From NCBI GenBank assembly GCA_026545225.1, contig CM048849.1, positions 53,204,836-53,268,835 of the forward strand: a DNA stretch of 64,000 nucleotides, written 5' to 3'. Below, one piece after another: positions 50,010-61,591 of the stretch (positions are counted from its first letter, which is position 1; every line of letters starts with the position of its first letter). The notes beneath the pieces were generated by a model. The model made no database searches and had not been told where the DNA came from. It saw only the letters and a list, made by a program, of their open reading frames with translations. Made by a program: the position numbers and the translations under genes. Source of the stretch: Cornus controversa (Eukaryota > Streptophyta > Magnoliopsida > Cornales > Cornaceae).

Positions 50010-50418
50010 CTTCCATTTTCTGCATCATCTCTCTCCTTTGCAGATTTGTAGGCAAAGAAGAGATCCAGAGAAAGCCAAGGCAGAGACTAGTCTAGTTTCT
50101 GTCCTTAAATTCTCTTATTCTTCCCTTTGTTAATTTCCTCACCAGGTCAGTGAGCTGAAGAAATTTGATCATAAACAATCTCAAATCATTTTCATGCTTA
50201 GCTTCTTTTGGGGATTAATATTTCTCGATTTCATGTCACTTGGTGCATGCTGTAACAATCCCTAAGAATGTTATGTTATAGTATATAATTGGTTGTGGTT
50301 GGAATGGCTTATGTAAGATTCTAAAAAGTTGTTTATTTTCCTTTAATTTTCTCATGAATTCTAAGCAATCAAACATAAAAGGTTAATGTTACTAATTTGT
50401 TTTGCTTAATTGGTTCAG
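50010..50418 (+). other. Predicted 5' leader exon and leader intron of the AGAMOUS-like gene
   Basis: A purine- and pyrimidine-rich leader runs to CACCAG/GTCAGTGAG (donor after 50145). The acceptor TTGGTTCAG/CTCGC ends at 50418, giving a 273-bp leader intron. AGAMOUS genes typically have such an intron before the MADS exon. The spliced leader has TAA (50131-50133) in frame with the MADS frame and no AUG before 50473. Confidence 0.6.
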
Positions 50419-50427
50419 CTCGCAACC

Positions 50428-50430
50428 ACG
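50428..50430 (+). promoter_or_regulatory. Candidate non-AUG (ACG) translation start
   Basis: ACG is in frame 15 codons before the first AUG, with A at -3 and G at +4. Translation from it gives [15 protein letters not shown] before MGRGK, the N-terminal extension typical of AG-lineage proteins. Arabidopsis AG is known to start at an ACG followed by GCG TAC CAA; here ACG is followed by GCG TTC CAA. Confidence 0.65.
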
Positions 50431-50472
50431 GCGTTCCAAAATCAATCCAGGGAGATCTCTCCCCAAAGAAAA

Positions 50473-52888
50473 ATGGGTAGGGGAAAGATTGAGATTAAAC
50501 GGATCGAAAACAAGACCAATCGTCAGGTCACCTTCTGCAAGCGGCGAAATGGTTTACTCAAGAAGGCCTATGAACTCTCTGTTCTTTGTGATGCCGAGAT
50601 TGCCCTTGTCGTCTTCTCCAACCGTGGTCGCCTTTACGAGTATGCCAACAACAGGTATTGGTCTTGAATTTCTCCATTTTAGCTTCTCAAGGTCTCAAAT
50701 ATATGAGGTTTTTTCATGGACTCATCTTAGCCCTTTGATCAAAAGGTCTATACAGCTTCTCTCTGTTTAATGCTTGTGTTTGTTCTGTCCCATGAGGCCT
50801 TTCTTTGTTATCTTCTTTTCACCGGTGTAGGAAAATATTTCGATTAATTGCTCTCTCCTTTCTTCATTTTGTTTTAGTAAAAACTATTTTGATATGTTGA
50901 TGACTAGTTTACTAGATATTTAGCTTATGCAATCAAATTTTCCTTTTAATATATTTCTTCTTTTTGGGTTAGGGGGAGAGAAATTTAAGCACAAGAAAAG
51001 TTTTTTTTTGTTTTTTTAAGATTTTGTTTGCAGTTGATCGAGTTTTGAGTTCTCTACAAACAAATTAGATTCACTTGTCTTTCTTTATCCTGTTTTGTTT
51101 CTTTCCTTCTATAAGCTTCATGGGTGTTTTTCTTTTTCTTATTCTTAATGATGTTCTTTCCGTTCTTAGTTTTGGTAGATATAGACATAGATTTTTTTTT
51201 TTTGTAATAGATAGAAAATAGAAGAATTATATTTGTTGTAGCAGCAAGTAGAGATTTGGGAAGGTATCAGGAACTGTGAGATCAGCCTCCTATCTTCCTT
51301 CACTGCTGTAACTTTGCTTGTTTCTCTCTCTTTCTTTCCCTTTTGCCTCTCTCTCTCTCTACGTTTCATCTGTAAGGCTAAGAAGGCCTGCAACAATGTT
51401 GTCACTCTTCTATTTGCCCATTTTCTCACCATCTAATGACACTACCTTAATAGTATGTCAGTTGAACATCAAAGGGCAGCAAACAAAAGGACACTGAGAA
51501 AGTTGTCATCTGCTCCGTCAAAAAAGCAAATTAGGGTTTCAAAAATCCCAAATAAATTTCTTCCCTTGAAATATGTATAATCACCCTTTTCCGACCAGTC
51601 ACAACCACCTAGTCAGGTCACATTCAATCACAACCATAATAAGGTTATTCTTAGTTATTAATTGGGTTCCAATTAAAACATATGTCTCAGTAGGCAAAAA
51701 TAACTAAATTAGGGTTTACTATTAGCAAACTATTTAGGGTTCACTTGCCGAAGAAACAAAACCTATTTATTTAGGAAACTTAAATGGGTATTAGATCTCT
51801 CTAGACTCTACAGCCAATTAACACTCACTTACTGTTGATGAGTGTTTATATATATATATATAAATGTATCTCACTTACTGTTGATGAGTGTTTATACATT
51901 TATATATATATATACTGTTGATGAGTGTTTATACATATCTATATATATATATATATATAGCCTCTTAAGGATATGGGGTACTCTTTTTGGATCTTGAAGA
52001 CTAGATTTGGTGGTTGTAGTCTCTGTCTCAGTTGAAAGAATCTTAGGTCATGTCATACACTATTTTTCAGTTCTTGATACATCTGACAAAAGAGTGTTGT
52101 GTTGTGTCATGATTCATATACTTTGGGGATCTTCTCTTTTTCATCTATCTGAAGACTGAACCCTAATTTATCTTGAATGGTGAAAACACTATATTGGGCA
52201 TTTCTTGTTACTAAGAAATTTGTCTGCTTAGCTCTCTCAGTTAAGCCTTTCACAGAAGTTGTGGAAGTGTTGAAACTGAAACTGCAAAGACACAATGAAG
52301 TGAAAGAGGTCTGTGACGAACCAATGAGGATGGATCAAATTGGGTCATCATTTGTCCTTCAAACCGTCACCTCATGAGCTAGACTGATCGGCACTAGAGA
52401 CTTTGGTTAGCATTTTGTGGTAGATCTTGTATGGATATATGCAAGTCATTATAGAGAGAGAATAGAGAGAGAGAGAGAGAGAGACAACGTACGACAACTG
52501 CGAACCAATGGGAGAGTTCTGGGATTTTGGCTTCTTTCATGCATGGGAAGCTACATCTATGGCTGCTGGAACTGACGGCTCTGATGTACTCAGAGTTACA
52601 GACAGACCAGACTGAATATTATATTATATAATATGACTTTACTTTACTAATACAGTACTAGTAATTATTTTTGGAGCTACCGAGGTGGGTAAGAGTGTTT
52701 GGTCAAAGAAATTATCTATCGTGTAATGGGTGATTTGACACGTGGAAGATATATGTCCGTTGAAAAAGTTTGGCCAATCATATCGGTAACACATGTGCCA
52801 GCATGGCAGACACAGCCAATCAGTGGCTCGACGAAATTAAGGTAGCAGCAGCACATCGAGGAAACTAGATTAGAGTATTTTTCAGTGT

Positions 52889-52922
<34 letters not shown>

Positions 52923-54070
52923 TGGGCTAGTATTAAATTACATCATGTGTCACATTAACACTTTCTCTTTGAGCGACTTTCTCTGACTCAAGAAGTCAGA
53001 CTTTCATCCCTTTGCGTGTTGAGTTTGATTAATTACTGAGAGAGATGGGTGGATTTAACCGTTGGTCTCTATTTTTCTTTAAAAAAAATTAAAATTTTTT
53101 ATTTAAAATAAGTTCAAGCAAACATACAGTCACTGTGAACCTTTTGGTTAAAAAAAAAATAATTAATTGAAGGTAGATAGTGCATCTATATATTCCTTGC
53201 CAAGAGAAAAAAAGTATAATTAATTATGTGCTATTTAATCTATAAACCTATTGGTACATAAAAGAGGTTAAGTGATTCTTGAAAGATGTTTTATCCACTA
53301 AAGTGCTGCTAGATATACAATTCAACATTTAGTGTTTATTCAAATGTCATTGCATATACAATTTGAATACTATTTAAAAAATAATATCACTTAAAATATA
53401 GTTAAATTTAAGTGGTATTGACATCACTTATCATTTAATGCTAAACACTTAAAATTTAAAAAGAAGTCAAAAATGTTTTAAAAATTAATCTTACGATTAT
53501 TTACGGTGTAAAATAATTCTCTCTATTTATGATTAAACAAAAAAAAAAAAGTTACTAACATTTTCAGCACTTCAAAGACCACCTATGCAGCTATGCTTCC
53601 TTAATTTATCTGATCAGCTTTTTTATTCCCAAATAAAATGAATTGTAGATTGGGTTCGAATTCCCTCCTTAAAGTAAGAAAGTGGTTTGGCTTTATATAA
53701 TAAAAATGGACTGACAAATTAGAAGTGAAAAATGTAAATAACTAATCTGAAAAGAAATTCTTTCATCCTTTCTACCAAATGGAGCATAAGATGACACATT
53801 TAAAAATAAATAAATAAAAATAAATGATTAGTCATGTTAATTTCAAATTGTTTTTAGCATATCAGTCCATAACAGATTCCTTATAAAGTGTTTGTAACAA
53901 TAAAAGCTTCAGATTAAAGACCAATATATAACAAATATGTGTGTACATGCCTTACTTAACAAAAAAAAAAAAATCAATATATAAACTCTGTTTTGTTAGC
54001 TTTATTCTTCCTCGTTTCTTTATTTAAAAGAATAAAAATATTTGGAATTGGTAATTATTATAATTAGGAT

Positions 54071-54118
<48 letters not shown>

Positions 54119-54753
54119 TGTCTATGTTAAAAATATATGGTGGTCAGAATCACGGTTGACTTGAAGCACGTACCTTATATCTGATAAGAAATAGAATTTA
54201 GCCTCTAACAATTCATTTACAATGAATGCGCGCAGTGTCAAAGGAACTATAGATAGGTACAAAAAGGCATGCTCAGATTCCTCAAATACTGGTTCTGTTT
54301 CTGAGGCCAATGCTCAGGTACATTTTCATAAAGTACTATTAATTTCTTCTTATGATCATTTCTTTTATTCTTTCATAAAAATTAAAGATAATTTCATATA
54401 TATCTACTGAAGTAATGTTTTGCAAGAATGATGACATTGCAATGAATGTGATGCCAACTATTTTTTTTTTATCTAATATTCATACTTGGACTAAATTACT
54501 CTTTGATTCAAGTGGTTCCTTAATTCCCTTAGGTTTTTTAATTGTGAATCTGTGATGTTGTTGACCTTCACGTGTGTTGGCAACTGAATTCGACATATGG
54601 CAATGTTTTCTGGTATTACTGCGTATGTACACACTCTGACTCTGCATTAAATATTTTGATTTACAATCATTACAGTTCTACCAGCAAGAAGCTTCTAAAC
54701 TGCGAGTTCAGATTAGCAATTTGCAGAACTCTAACAGGTAATTCCAGGTGGAG

Positions 54754-54794
<41 letters not shown>

Positions 54795-57407
54795 TTCATT
54801 TTGTGCAATTAATTTTCTTGCATTGGTCTCTAGACTCTCTACTTTATTAATGATGTCATATTTCAGGAATATGCTGGGTGAGTCTTTGAGCACTTTGACA
54901 CTCCGAGACCTCAAGAACCTGGAGGGTCGTTTAGAGCGAGGCATTAGCAAAATCCGAACCAAGAAGGTACTGATTAAAACTCTACTTACACAAATGCTTC
55001 TTATAATTACATACAAAATTTTATTATATATGTTTACATGGTGATTGTTTTCTTTTTTCTTTCAGAATGAGCTGTTGTTTGCTGAACTCGAATATATGCA
55101 AAAGAGGGTAAGTATTCACACGTTTGCATTCATGTTCCTCCTTGAAGTTAATAGTTTACAACCAATTTTATTGATGGGGTCTTATGTGTTGCTTGCTGTT
55201 GCCCCTCTCTGGAAGCACATGAAACCACCCTCAAAGTGTCTGGAAGTGACTCCATGACCGTATTGTAATAAAGTGACATTGAAAGAAAAATGATCATGAC
55301 ATTCAGGATCACTGTTGCATAAGACATAGACATTTGGAGAATTTGCTAATTTAAGAGCTCACCTCCCTTGCAATCTGTGTTGAATAGCAACTGTGAGGAT
55401 AAAGTTGTGCCTAAGAATGGCTAGCGAGAAGCAAACAAAGGTAGGATTCTATACAAAGGGATTGTGAGGATTGAGATCTAAGTCACACGCACATAACAAG
55501 AACTAAAGCAAGAAAGAGGCAAATCTAAAAGTTGGTCAAAACGAATGCAATTTTATAGCACATGTAAACAACCTGTATGGTTGTCGTCGTCATCATCATC
55601 GTCCTTAACTTAATTCTATATGAACGGAGTTGGTCACATAAATTATCTTTCTCCTTTCTTGTCTATTACAAGCCATATATATCTTCTTTAATATTTAGCC
55701 TTTTAAAGTGATTTCTAATGATTTCATACCTAGGACTGCAAATTAACCAAGTCGAGCTAAGTTTGAGTCCTTTCAAACTTGGCTTGTTTGTTTAAAAGTT
55801 TTGACTTGACTCTTTTAATAACAAAAATCATTCGGGCTCGATTTGAACTCGTGTTTAAGATCATTTTGTATTGTTCATGAACTTATACGAGCCTATACAA
55901 GTAGGACGCCGAACAGAATAGTGATTATTCTGTAGGCTAAGGGTAACAGAAAATAAACAGAAAGAAAGCACGAGAATTACCCAAAAACTCAGAGAAAAGT
56001 CTCTGGTATTCAATATTATTATTCAAAATCAAAAGTACCTTCGAATCAACCCACAAGCCGGGTTATATAGCTGAACTTCATCAACATTACCAAAAATAGC
56101 AAAAACTTAATATTATTGCCAAAATAAAATACGAAATAAAAGAAGGAAGTTGCCAGAATTCTGGCCCAAATCAAGCCCAGAATCTCTTCCTAATCAACAA
56201 AATAAATATTACCAAAAAAGGAAAGAAATAACTAAAATCAGGAATTCGGAGGGAAAAACAGTGAATTTTGGCCTCAAAAAAATACACATCCAGCTTTAGC
56301 TAGGTACCCACGACGTGCGCGCAGAATCAAGCTTTCCGAATTGTGGTCATAAAGGCGATTCTGACACCTGAAGTCAAAGTTATGGCCAAAATACTGAAGT
56401 GCATCCAAAAATACCCTAATTAGTGACAAGGTCACGGTTTCCTGCCATCTTTACGTTGATCTGCCAACTCAAGATATTTCAGTGTATTTCAGTGCCATCA
56501 ACGTGTCGTCTGACAGCTCAGCATCATCTGATTCGGATGCTCCTGCATCAAAGTATATGTACATAAATATGTTCATGAGTTTACATTCATGAACTAATAC
56601 AAGCCTATATTTATGATCGTATTCACAAGCCCTATACGAGTCTATATTTACAAACATATACGAGTCTACACAAGTTTATGTTCATGAGTCTACACAAGCT
56701 AGCCGAGCCTAATACTGTTTAAGATCAGCTCGTTACTAAATGAATTTAGAAATTGAGCTCCAACCTCCTATCTTCTATGCAAATTAACCTTCCTCTTCTG
56801 ACCGGTGCATCTATAGGCATTTTGTGTATGTGTCCATACTACCTAAATGTACTCTCTCTAATCTTATCACTAATAGGCACCACTTTTAATTTCTCCCTCA
56901 CATTTTGGTTTGTAACCCTATCTTTTCTAGTCAATTATATTATTCATCTTAACATTCTCATTTTCGCTGCATAAATTCGCTATCCTTGTTTCTTTTTTAA
57001 ATCCTAACATTCTGCACTATAAAAAATAAACTAAATAGTGGATCTAATAACTATTCTATAATACCGGTATTATATATAAATATATACACATTATAAAAGA
57101 AATCAACAATTACTTTGTCGAATAACAAAAAATTAATATGAGTAAATGTATTTGAGTTACCAGTAACTACTATTTATTCTATGTTAGGAGATATATAATA
57201 TTAGTAATGATTTAAAAATACAAAAAGTTATCCTATATTTTTTATTTTTAAAGGAATGGAGTCAAGAAATCCGTAATTTATTCTAAATTCTTAAAGAGAT
57301 ATTGTTTAATTTTTTATACATGAAAAGATTAATTTAAAAAAACTTTAATATGCTAAGAATCTTAAGTAAATAAAGAAAAACTAGAACGAATCTATATAAT
57401 TTGTTTG

Positions 57408-57440
<33 letters not shown>

Positions 57441-58357
57441 CGCACACATACAATGTAGTGGAGATGAACATTGAACAGTGAAGAAAACTAGTTCCCTGTG
57501 TTTGAGTGATCAGGAGGCTTCCTTGCTGCTCTGTAGTTTTTGAAGGTACAACAAGACAGTAGTGGTAGGCTGGTAGCTTGATGGTTTTAGTAATGGAGTT
57601 GATGATTGCTCTTTAGTCTTTGAAAGTACAAGATAGTAGTGGTAGCTTGATGGTTTTAGTAATGGAGTTGATGATTGCTGGGCAGTGGAAATCCTGTTTT
57701 TGAAGATTCTATTGTTTCTTTCAATTCATATGGAGTGGATTGTGGCAGAAAGTATCAATTTGTGAGATAGGAAGAATCAAGGATGGGTCCAAATGGTAGA
57801 AGCTAATTGAAGAACAGTAGAGTTGAGGTTGTGGTTGAATAAGTTAAGAAAATGGTTCCAGATGGTAGAACAAAATAGGGCATTGGGGAATTGAGTGATG
57901 CTTCTGATGAAGATAAACAATATATAATAGATGATAGAATTTCCATGGCTACCACAAGAAAAGAGGAGAGGGGATCACCATTAAATGAGATTGAGTAGGT
58001 AGAACTGGATATACATGCATGACCTGATCCAATTAATCATATATTTGTGTTTGCTGTTAGTTGAAAATATCCAAGTTTTTTTCCCCCAGTAATTAAGAAT
58101 GATTAGAGTATGGTTTATATTTTGTAAGTGTGGGAAGATGACATGAAGGTTTTAGATTAAGAAAGTTAATTTTTCTATTATATATAAAAAAATTGTTTTC
58201 TAATATCTCTAGAGAAAGTAAATTAATCTTCTAGTGCTGGGAATTGAAATCATTGGCACATATTTTCATCTTCCTGATCATCTCTCTTTCATGTTAAAAA
58301 ATTTGTGCTTTGCAGGAGGTGGACTTGCATAACAATAACCAGTACCTCCGAGCCAAG

Positions 58358-58398
<41 letters not shown>

Positions 58399-58618
58399 TT
58401 TACTGAAGGTGTGGGGATTTTGTGGATTGTGCCCGCAGATAGCTGAGAACGAGAGAGCCCAGCAGCAGCAAATGAATCTGATGCCAGGGGGATCTGACTA
58501 TCATCAGCTCATGCCCACTCAGGCGCCCTTCGACGCTCGAAACTTTCTTCAAGTGAATGGGTTGCTACCTAATCATCAGCGCTCTCGACAAGACCAAACC
58601 GCCCTTCAATTAGTGTAA
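50473..58618 (+). CDS. AG: AGAMOUS-lineage (class C) MIKC MADS-box transcription factor
   Basis: Exons: 50473-50654, 54236-54317, 54676-54737, 54867-54966, 55066-55107, 58316-58357 and 58439-58618, giving 229 aa from the first AUG or 244 from the upstream ACG. Sizes 62/100/42/42 are the MIKC pattern. The MADS domain (residues 1-57) has [20 protein letters not shown]. The I and K regions read [40 protein letters not shown] and [20 protein letters not shown]. The C-terminus has the AG motifs [10 protein letters not shown] and [10 protein letters not shown]. Class C factors work as nuclear tetramers with SEPALLATA proteins to specify stamens and carpels and end the floral meristem. SEEDSTICK is excluded by the C-terminus, and the neighbours argue for AG over SHATTERPROOF/PLENA. 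Confidence 0.93.
52453..52822 (+). promoter_or_regulatory. Candidate AGAMOUS-type intronic enhancer
   Basis: The 3.6-kb intron after the MADS exon has a compact motif cluster: a (GA)n run (52453-52484, BPC-type), CCAATGG (52505-52511, fits the LEAFY core CCANTG), CACGTG (52739-52744), and two CCAATCA boxes (52774-52780 and 52816-52822) 42 bp apart. Paired CCAATCA boxes and LEAFY sites are the conserved marks of the regulatory intron of AG genes. The patch is less AT-rich than the rest of the intron. Function is inferred. Confidence 0.6.
54073..54116. repeat. (AT)n microsatellite near the end of the AG-like regulatory intron
   Basis: A pure 44-bp AT run lies 120 bp before the exon at 54236. 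Similar runs lie in this gene at 52890-52920, 54762-54791 and 57412-57440. Confidence 0.9.
55585..57020 (-). mobile_element. RTE-type LINE fragment split by nested insertions (AG-like intron 5)
   Basis: Both ends match the 3' part of the LINE at 24115-25170. 55585-55735 carries the ATC-repeat tail (minus-strand GATGATGATGAC) and the adjacent block. 56757-57020 continues with the sequence that matches 24285-24540. About 1 kb separates the halves (about 55736-56756), beginning GGACTGCAAATTAACCAAG and ending near CAGCTCGTTACTAAATG, and resembles hAT-type 'GGGCTGCAAACGAGCC' elements. Confidence 0.7.
55904..56550. mobile_element. Innermost nested insertion with 5-bp target duplication
   Basis: AAGTA flanks this 647-bp block on both sides (55899-55903 and 56551-56555). 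The surrounding 'tacgagcctatacaag' repeats resume after it. A 5-bp duplication suits an LTR-type element, and the right end is CA, but the left end GGACGCC is not TG. It may be a truncated or rearranged LTR. No coding sequence is seen. Confidence 0.5.
57480..57990 (-). mobile_element. Second L1-type LINE remnant in AG-like intron 5
   Basis: The minus-strand translation gives [17 protein letters not shown], the GDPLSP(F/Y)LF block of L1 reverse transcriptase. It is followed, after an internal deletion, by [14 protein letters not shown] sequence related to the fragment at 42.7 kb. It is short and broken. Confidence 0.65.
58358..58438 (+). other. Short repeat-rich intron 6 of the AG-like gene, open in frame
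   Basis: The intron is 81 bp, a multiple of three, with no stop in the coding frame. Its 5' end is a (CT)n run of about 15 units right after a weak donor (AAG/GTTCTC), then (CA)n. Retention would add 27 residues between YLRAK and IAENER. Confidence 0.7.
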
Positions 58619-58771
58619 GAATTGCTAGCATCAAAATTTGCACCATTATCAAGCAACATACACATCCATCAATTTGCAGCTTGTCACATTCACTATATAT
58701 GATTGATTTGCATGTGCAGTACAGTTAATTTCTCACATATGTTTTCTTCTACCAAGTAGATTTTATTTCTT

Positions 58772-58820
<49 letters not shown>

Positions 58821-59677
58821 GAAAATCACTAGCTGTTTAATTCTTATAGCATAGGAGTTTGATGGAAGGTGATGAACACCTGCCTGACCTAATTTGATGT
58901 GGGTGTAGCTTACATTCCTAATTGACATGCATACAAGTCATTATATTGTCGGTCTGTGCAATCTCTTCAATGTTATATATATTTCATACATATCATAAAA
59001 AGCATAAAAGGGTTGGCAATACGAGTTTAATGCCAAATCCATAGGCATGGGTATTATGGTGGTGATTAGGACAGGTGAGGCAATGACATTTTGGTTGTGA
59101 TTGCTAGCTCTGCCCAATTAGAACCAATGTCGTGGTTCTTTCTCAAACCACATCCTCTTTTCTTATAAACCTTTAAATAAAGCAAGACACTTTTTAATAC
59201 TACTTTGTTTCTATTTTTGTGCAGTTAATATATATGCTTGAAGGGCCACTTTGTGCTATAGCAATATCAGGGAAACACTAAGAATCAGACATCAACTTGG
59301 CTCAAGTGGGAGGTCGATCTTGACACGTGATCTCGTGTTGTTTTAGCTTCTTGGGGAAGTCATTAGAATCTTTTATATATATATATATTTAAGTTTTCCA
59401 TTAGAGAAGTATTGCTTTGCTATGTTGTACGTGATGTTATGAAGTTAATTACTAGTAACTTATTTAATATCCCTAATTGGTGCCATTGATTTCTTTTTCC
59501 TTCTTTCCATTAATGCATTTGCTAGCGTGAGTATCACGTGGGTTTGGTTGGTGGCTTTTTTAAGGTATTGAGCCCTACAAGCTCATAGTTTCAATTGTAG
59601 TTGCTTTTGTTGGGCCTGACTCGATTTTGGGCTTACTCTTTTAGCCATATGTTTCTTCTTGCTTTGTGGCCTTTTTT

Positions 59678-59708
<31 letters not shown>

Positions 59709-59872
59709 GGGGTCTGGCCCACTCCCTGTAATTATTCTCTCTTATCCATTCAATTTGCTTGACTTTCCGGGAAGAACCAAAAAAATAAGTGTGCGTTTTA
59801 GCCCATGCTCAAGTATTTTCTTGTCTCCAAATGGCACTTGGTTGAATTTTATTTATTAATATATAAAAAAAA
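58619..59872. other. 3' flank of the AG-like gene
   Basis: This contains the probable 3' UTR, a 46-bp TA run at 58772-58817 and a homopolymer tract at 59672-59712. I see no further gene. Confidence 0.5.
59672..59712. repeat. T16-G25 homopolymer tract
   Basis: Sixteen T are followed directly by 25 uninterrupted G. Long G runs are rare in this AT-rich region and can form G-quadruplexes; length is prone to sequencing error. Confidence 0.9.
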
Positions 59873-60044
59873 AGGGTAATGTTATTCATACAGAATTCTT
59901 AGACAGAATTCATAGGCAGAAACTTTTAGAACCATTGGATGTATGTAGTAGGCCGCACCACATATACTCACCACATGCATCCAATGGTTCTAAAAGTTTC
60001 TGCCTATAAATTCTGCCTAATGTTTGCCTGAGTAGCATTATCCT
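59873..60044. mobile_element. 172-bp foldback MITE
   Basis: The two halves are inverted copies over about 70 bp. The left arm starts AGGGTAATGTTATTC and includes GGCAGAAACTTTTAGAACCA. The right arm mirrors it and ends in AGCATTATCCT. It sits between A-runs, so the target duplication cannot be read. It has no coding capacity. Confidence 0.85.
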
Positions 60045-60571
60045 AAAAAAAAAATATCCATTTTAGCCTATGCTCAACTTATAGATGGGAAATTGTAGGA
60101 TTCAAAGATCTCTTCGTTTCTACTCCAACAAACGACACAGACAAAACACTTACGATATTTATAGGTCAAATGAGATCTAATCATCTAATATCAATCATCA
60201 AGCACTTGTAAATTGCAGTGAATTTTTGTTCACTAAAAACTACTTCGACCTCCATATAGATCCGATTAGCAGCCTCAACACGAGAGCTTGACTTTATTCT
60301 GTCCAGTTTTGGTTACATTTCTGGAAATGTAATTTGAATCGTTGAAAGCCAACAGTCTTATGGGTGTGGGCTTGGGCCTTGTTTTGCCAGCTGTAAGAGA
60401 ATGTATTCACAGGGTGCCAAGTAAAAGTCCATCTTGGGTCTCATGGGGCCTAAAGATCTTTTGGCAATCTTTGTTCTGGGCTCTGGCCTTGTTGGTCTTG
60501 CCGAGTCAGAAGGAAATCAACTATTATCACCATTATTGACCAAACTATGAGCCTCCAAGGCATTTATATAT
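60045..60571. other. Intergenic sequence between two MITEs
   Basis: I see no gene. Short open stretches at 60342-60539 lack homology. Confidence 0.5.
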
Positions 60572-61020
60572 GGGTAAAGTGCATAAAATCCCCTTCTAGT
60601 TTCAAAAACGTGCAAAAAAAACTTCATTCATGTTCATTTTTCACCCTTGTACTTTCAAAAATGTGCAAATCAATCATTCTGTACTAAAAACACATTTTAA
60701 GTTTCAATTTTACCCTTCTACGTAATTTCTTAATATTTTCAACAATAGCAATTAAATTAATAAGAATATTTCTTAATAATAAAACAAGAATATTTTATTT
60801 ATAATTAAATTAATATTTTTAAAAAAGTATATAAAAGAATAAAATTGCTATTGTTGAAAATATTAAGAAATTATGTAGAAGGGTAGAATTGGAACTTAAA
60901 ATGTGTTTTTAGCCAGAATGGTTGATTTGCATATTTTTGAACTATAAGGGTGCAAAGTGAACATGAAGGAAATTTTTTGCACGTTTTTGAAACTAGAAGG
61001 GAATTTTATACACTTTACCC
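60572..61020. mobile_element. 449-bp foldback MITE with GGGTAAAGTGCA ends
   Basis: Long inverted arms (about 180 bp each) start GGGTAAAGTGCATAAAATCC and end in the mirror image, TATACACTTTACCC. They surround an AT-rich loop near 60790. Flanks are ATATAT on both sides, so the target duplication is ambiguous. Related to 6637-7119. Confidence 0.85.
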
Positions 61021-61591
61021 ATATATATATATATATTTATATTTATATAGGACTCCCACCATTCTATTGAAGCTTTCACTATGCATATTATTAGTGTTCT
61101 CTCTCTTTATCTCTAAAGGTAGTGGCCATAGCAAAAGACACCTACGCGTTCCCATAAACGTTGTTTTTAGAGTTATTATTATATATGTGAGGTTTACATT
61201 CTATGGTGGAGTGATCTTTATTGTTTTTCAGTGCACTAGTGGATGGGAATTGGGATGGTCCGTTCATTGGACCGGAGATGATATACCATACGTGTGAATA
61301 AATAAATGAATAAAAAAAAAGACTTTGACAACCTCAATTAGGATGGAAAACAAGGACATGCAGATCACAAAAGAAGATATATAGTCCATATATATATATA
61401 TAGTCATTTTACTTGATGCTTACGGCTAACTGCCGTAATGTCAATTCTGAAAATTGCATAATAAAACTAAGTTCAACTAGCATTGGATACAGCAAGTGCA
61501 TGCTAAAGCAAATTCACAACCCATATATGCATTATTTAGATGATGCAAACTAATTAACATGCAACGTACGATTGCGGTACACAATGTTATA
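61021..61591. other. Intergenic sequence; probable 3' UTR of the GDSL gene (minus strand)
   Basis: No gene is seen. The part next to 61592 is downstream of the minus-strand stop codon. Confidence 0.5.

Noticed and set aside
50473..58618. Assignment to SEEDSTICK/AGL11 or SHATTERPROOF/PLENA
   Set aside because: SEEDSTICK proteins lack the MNLMPGG and QTALQLV C-terminal motifs. The neighbouring genes match the AGAMOUS locus rather than SHP loci, although a tree has not been run.
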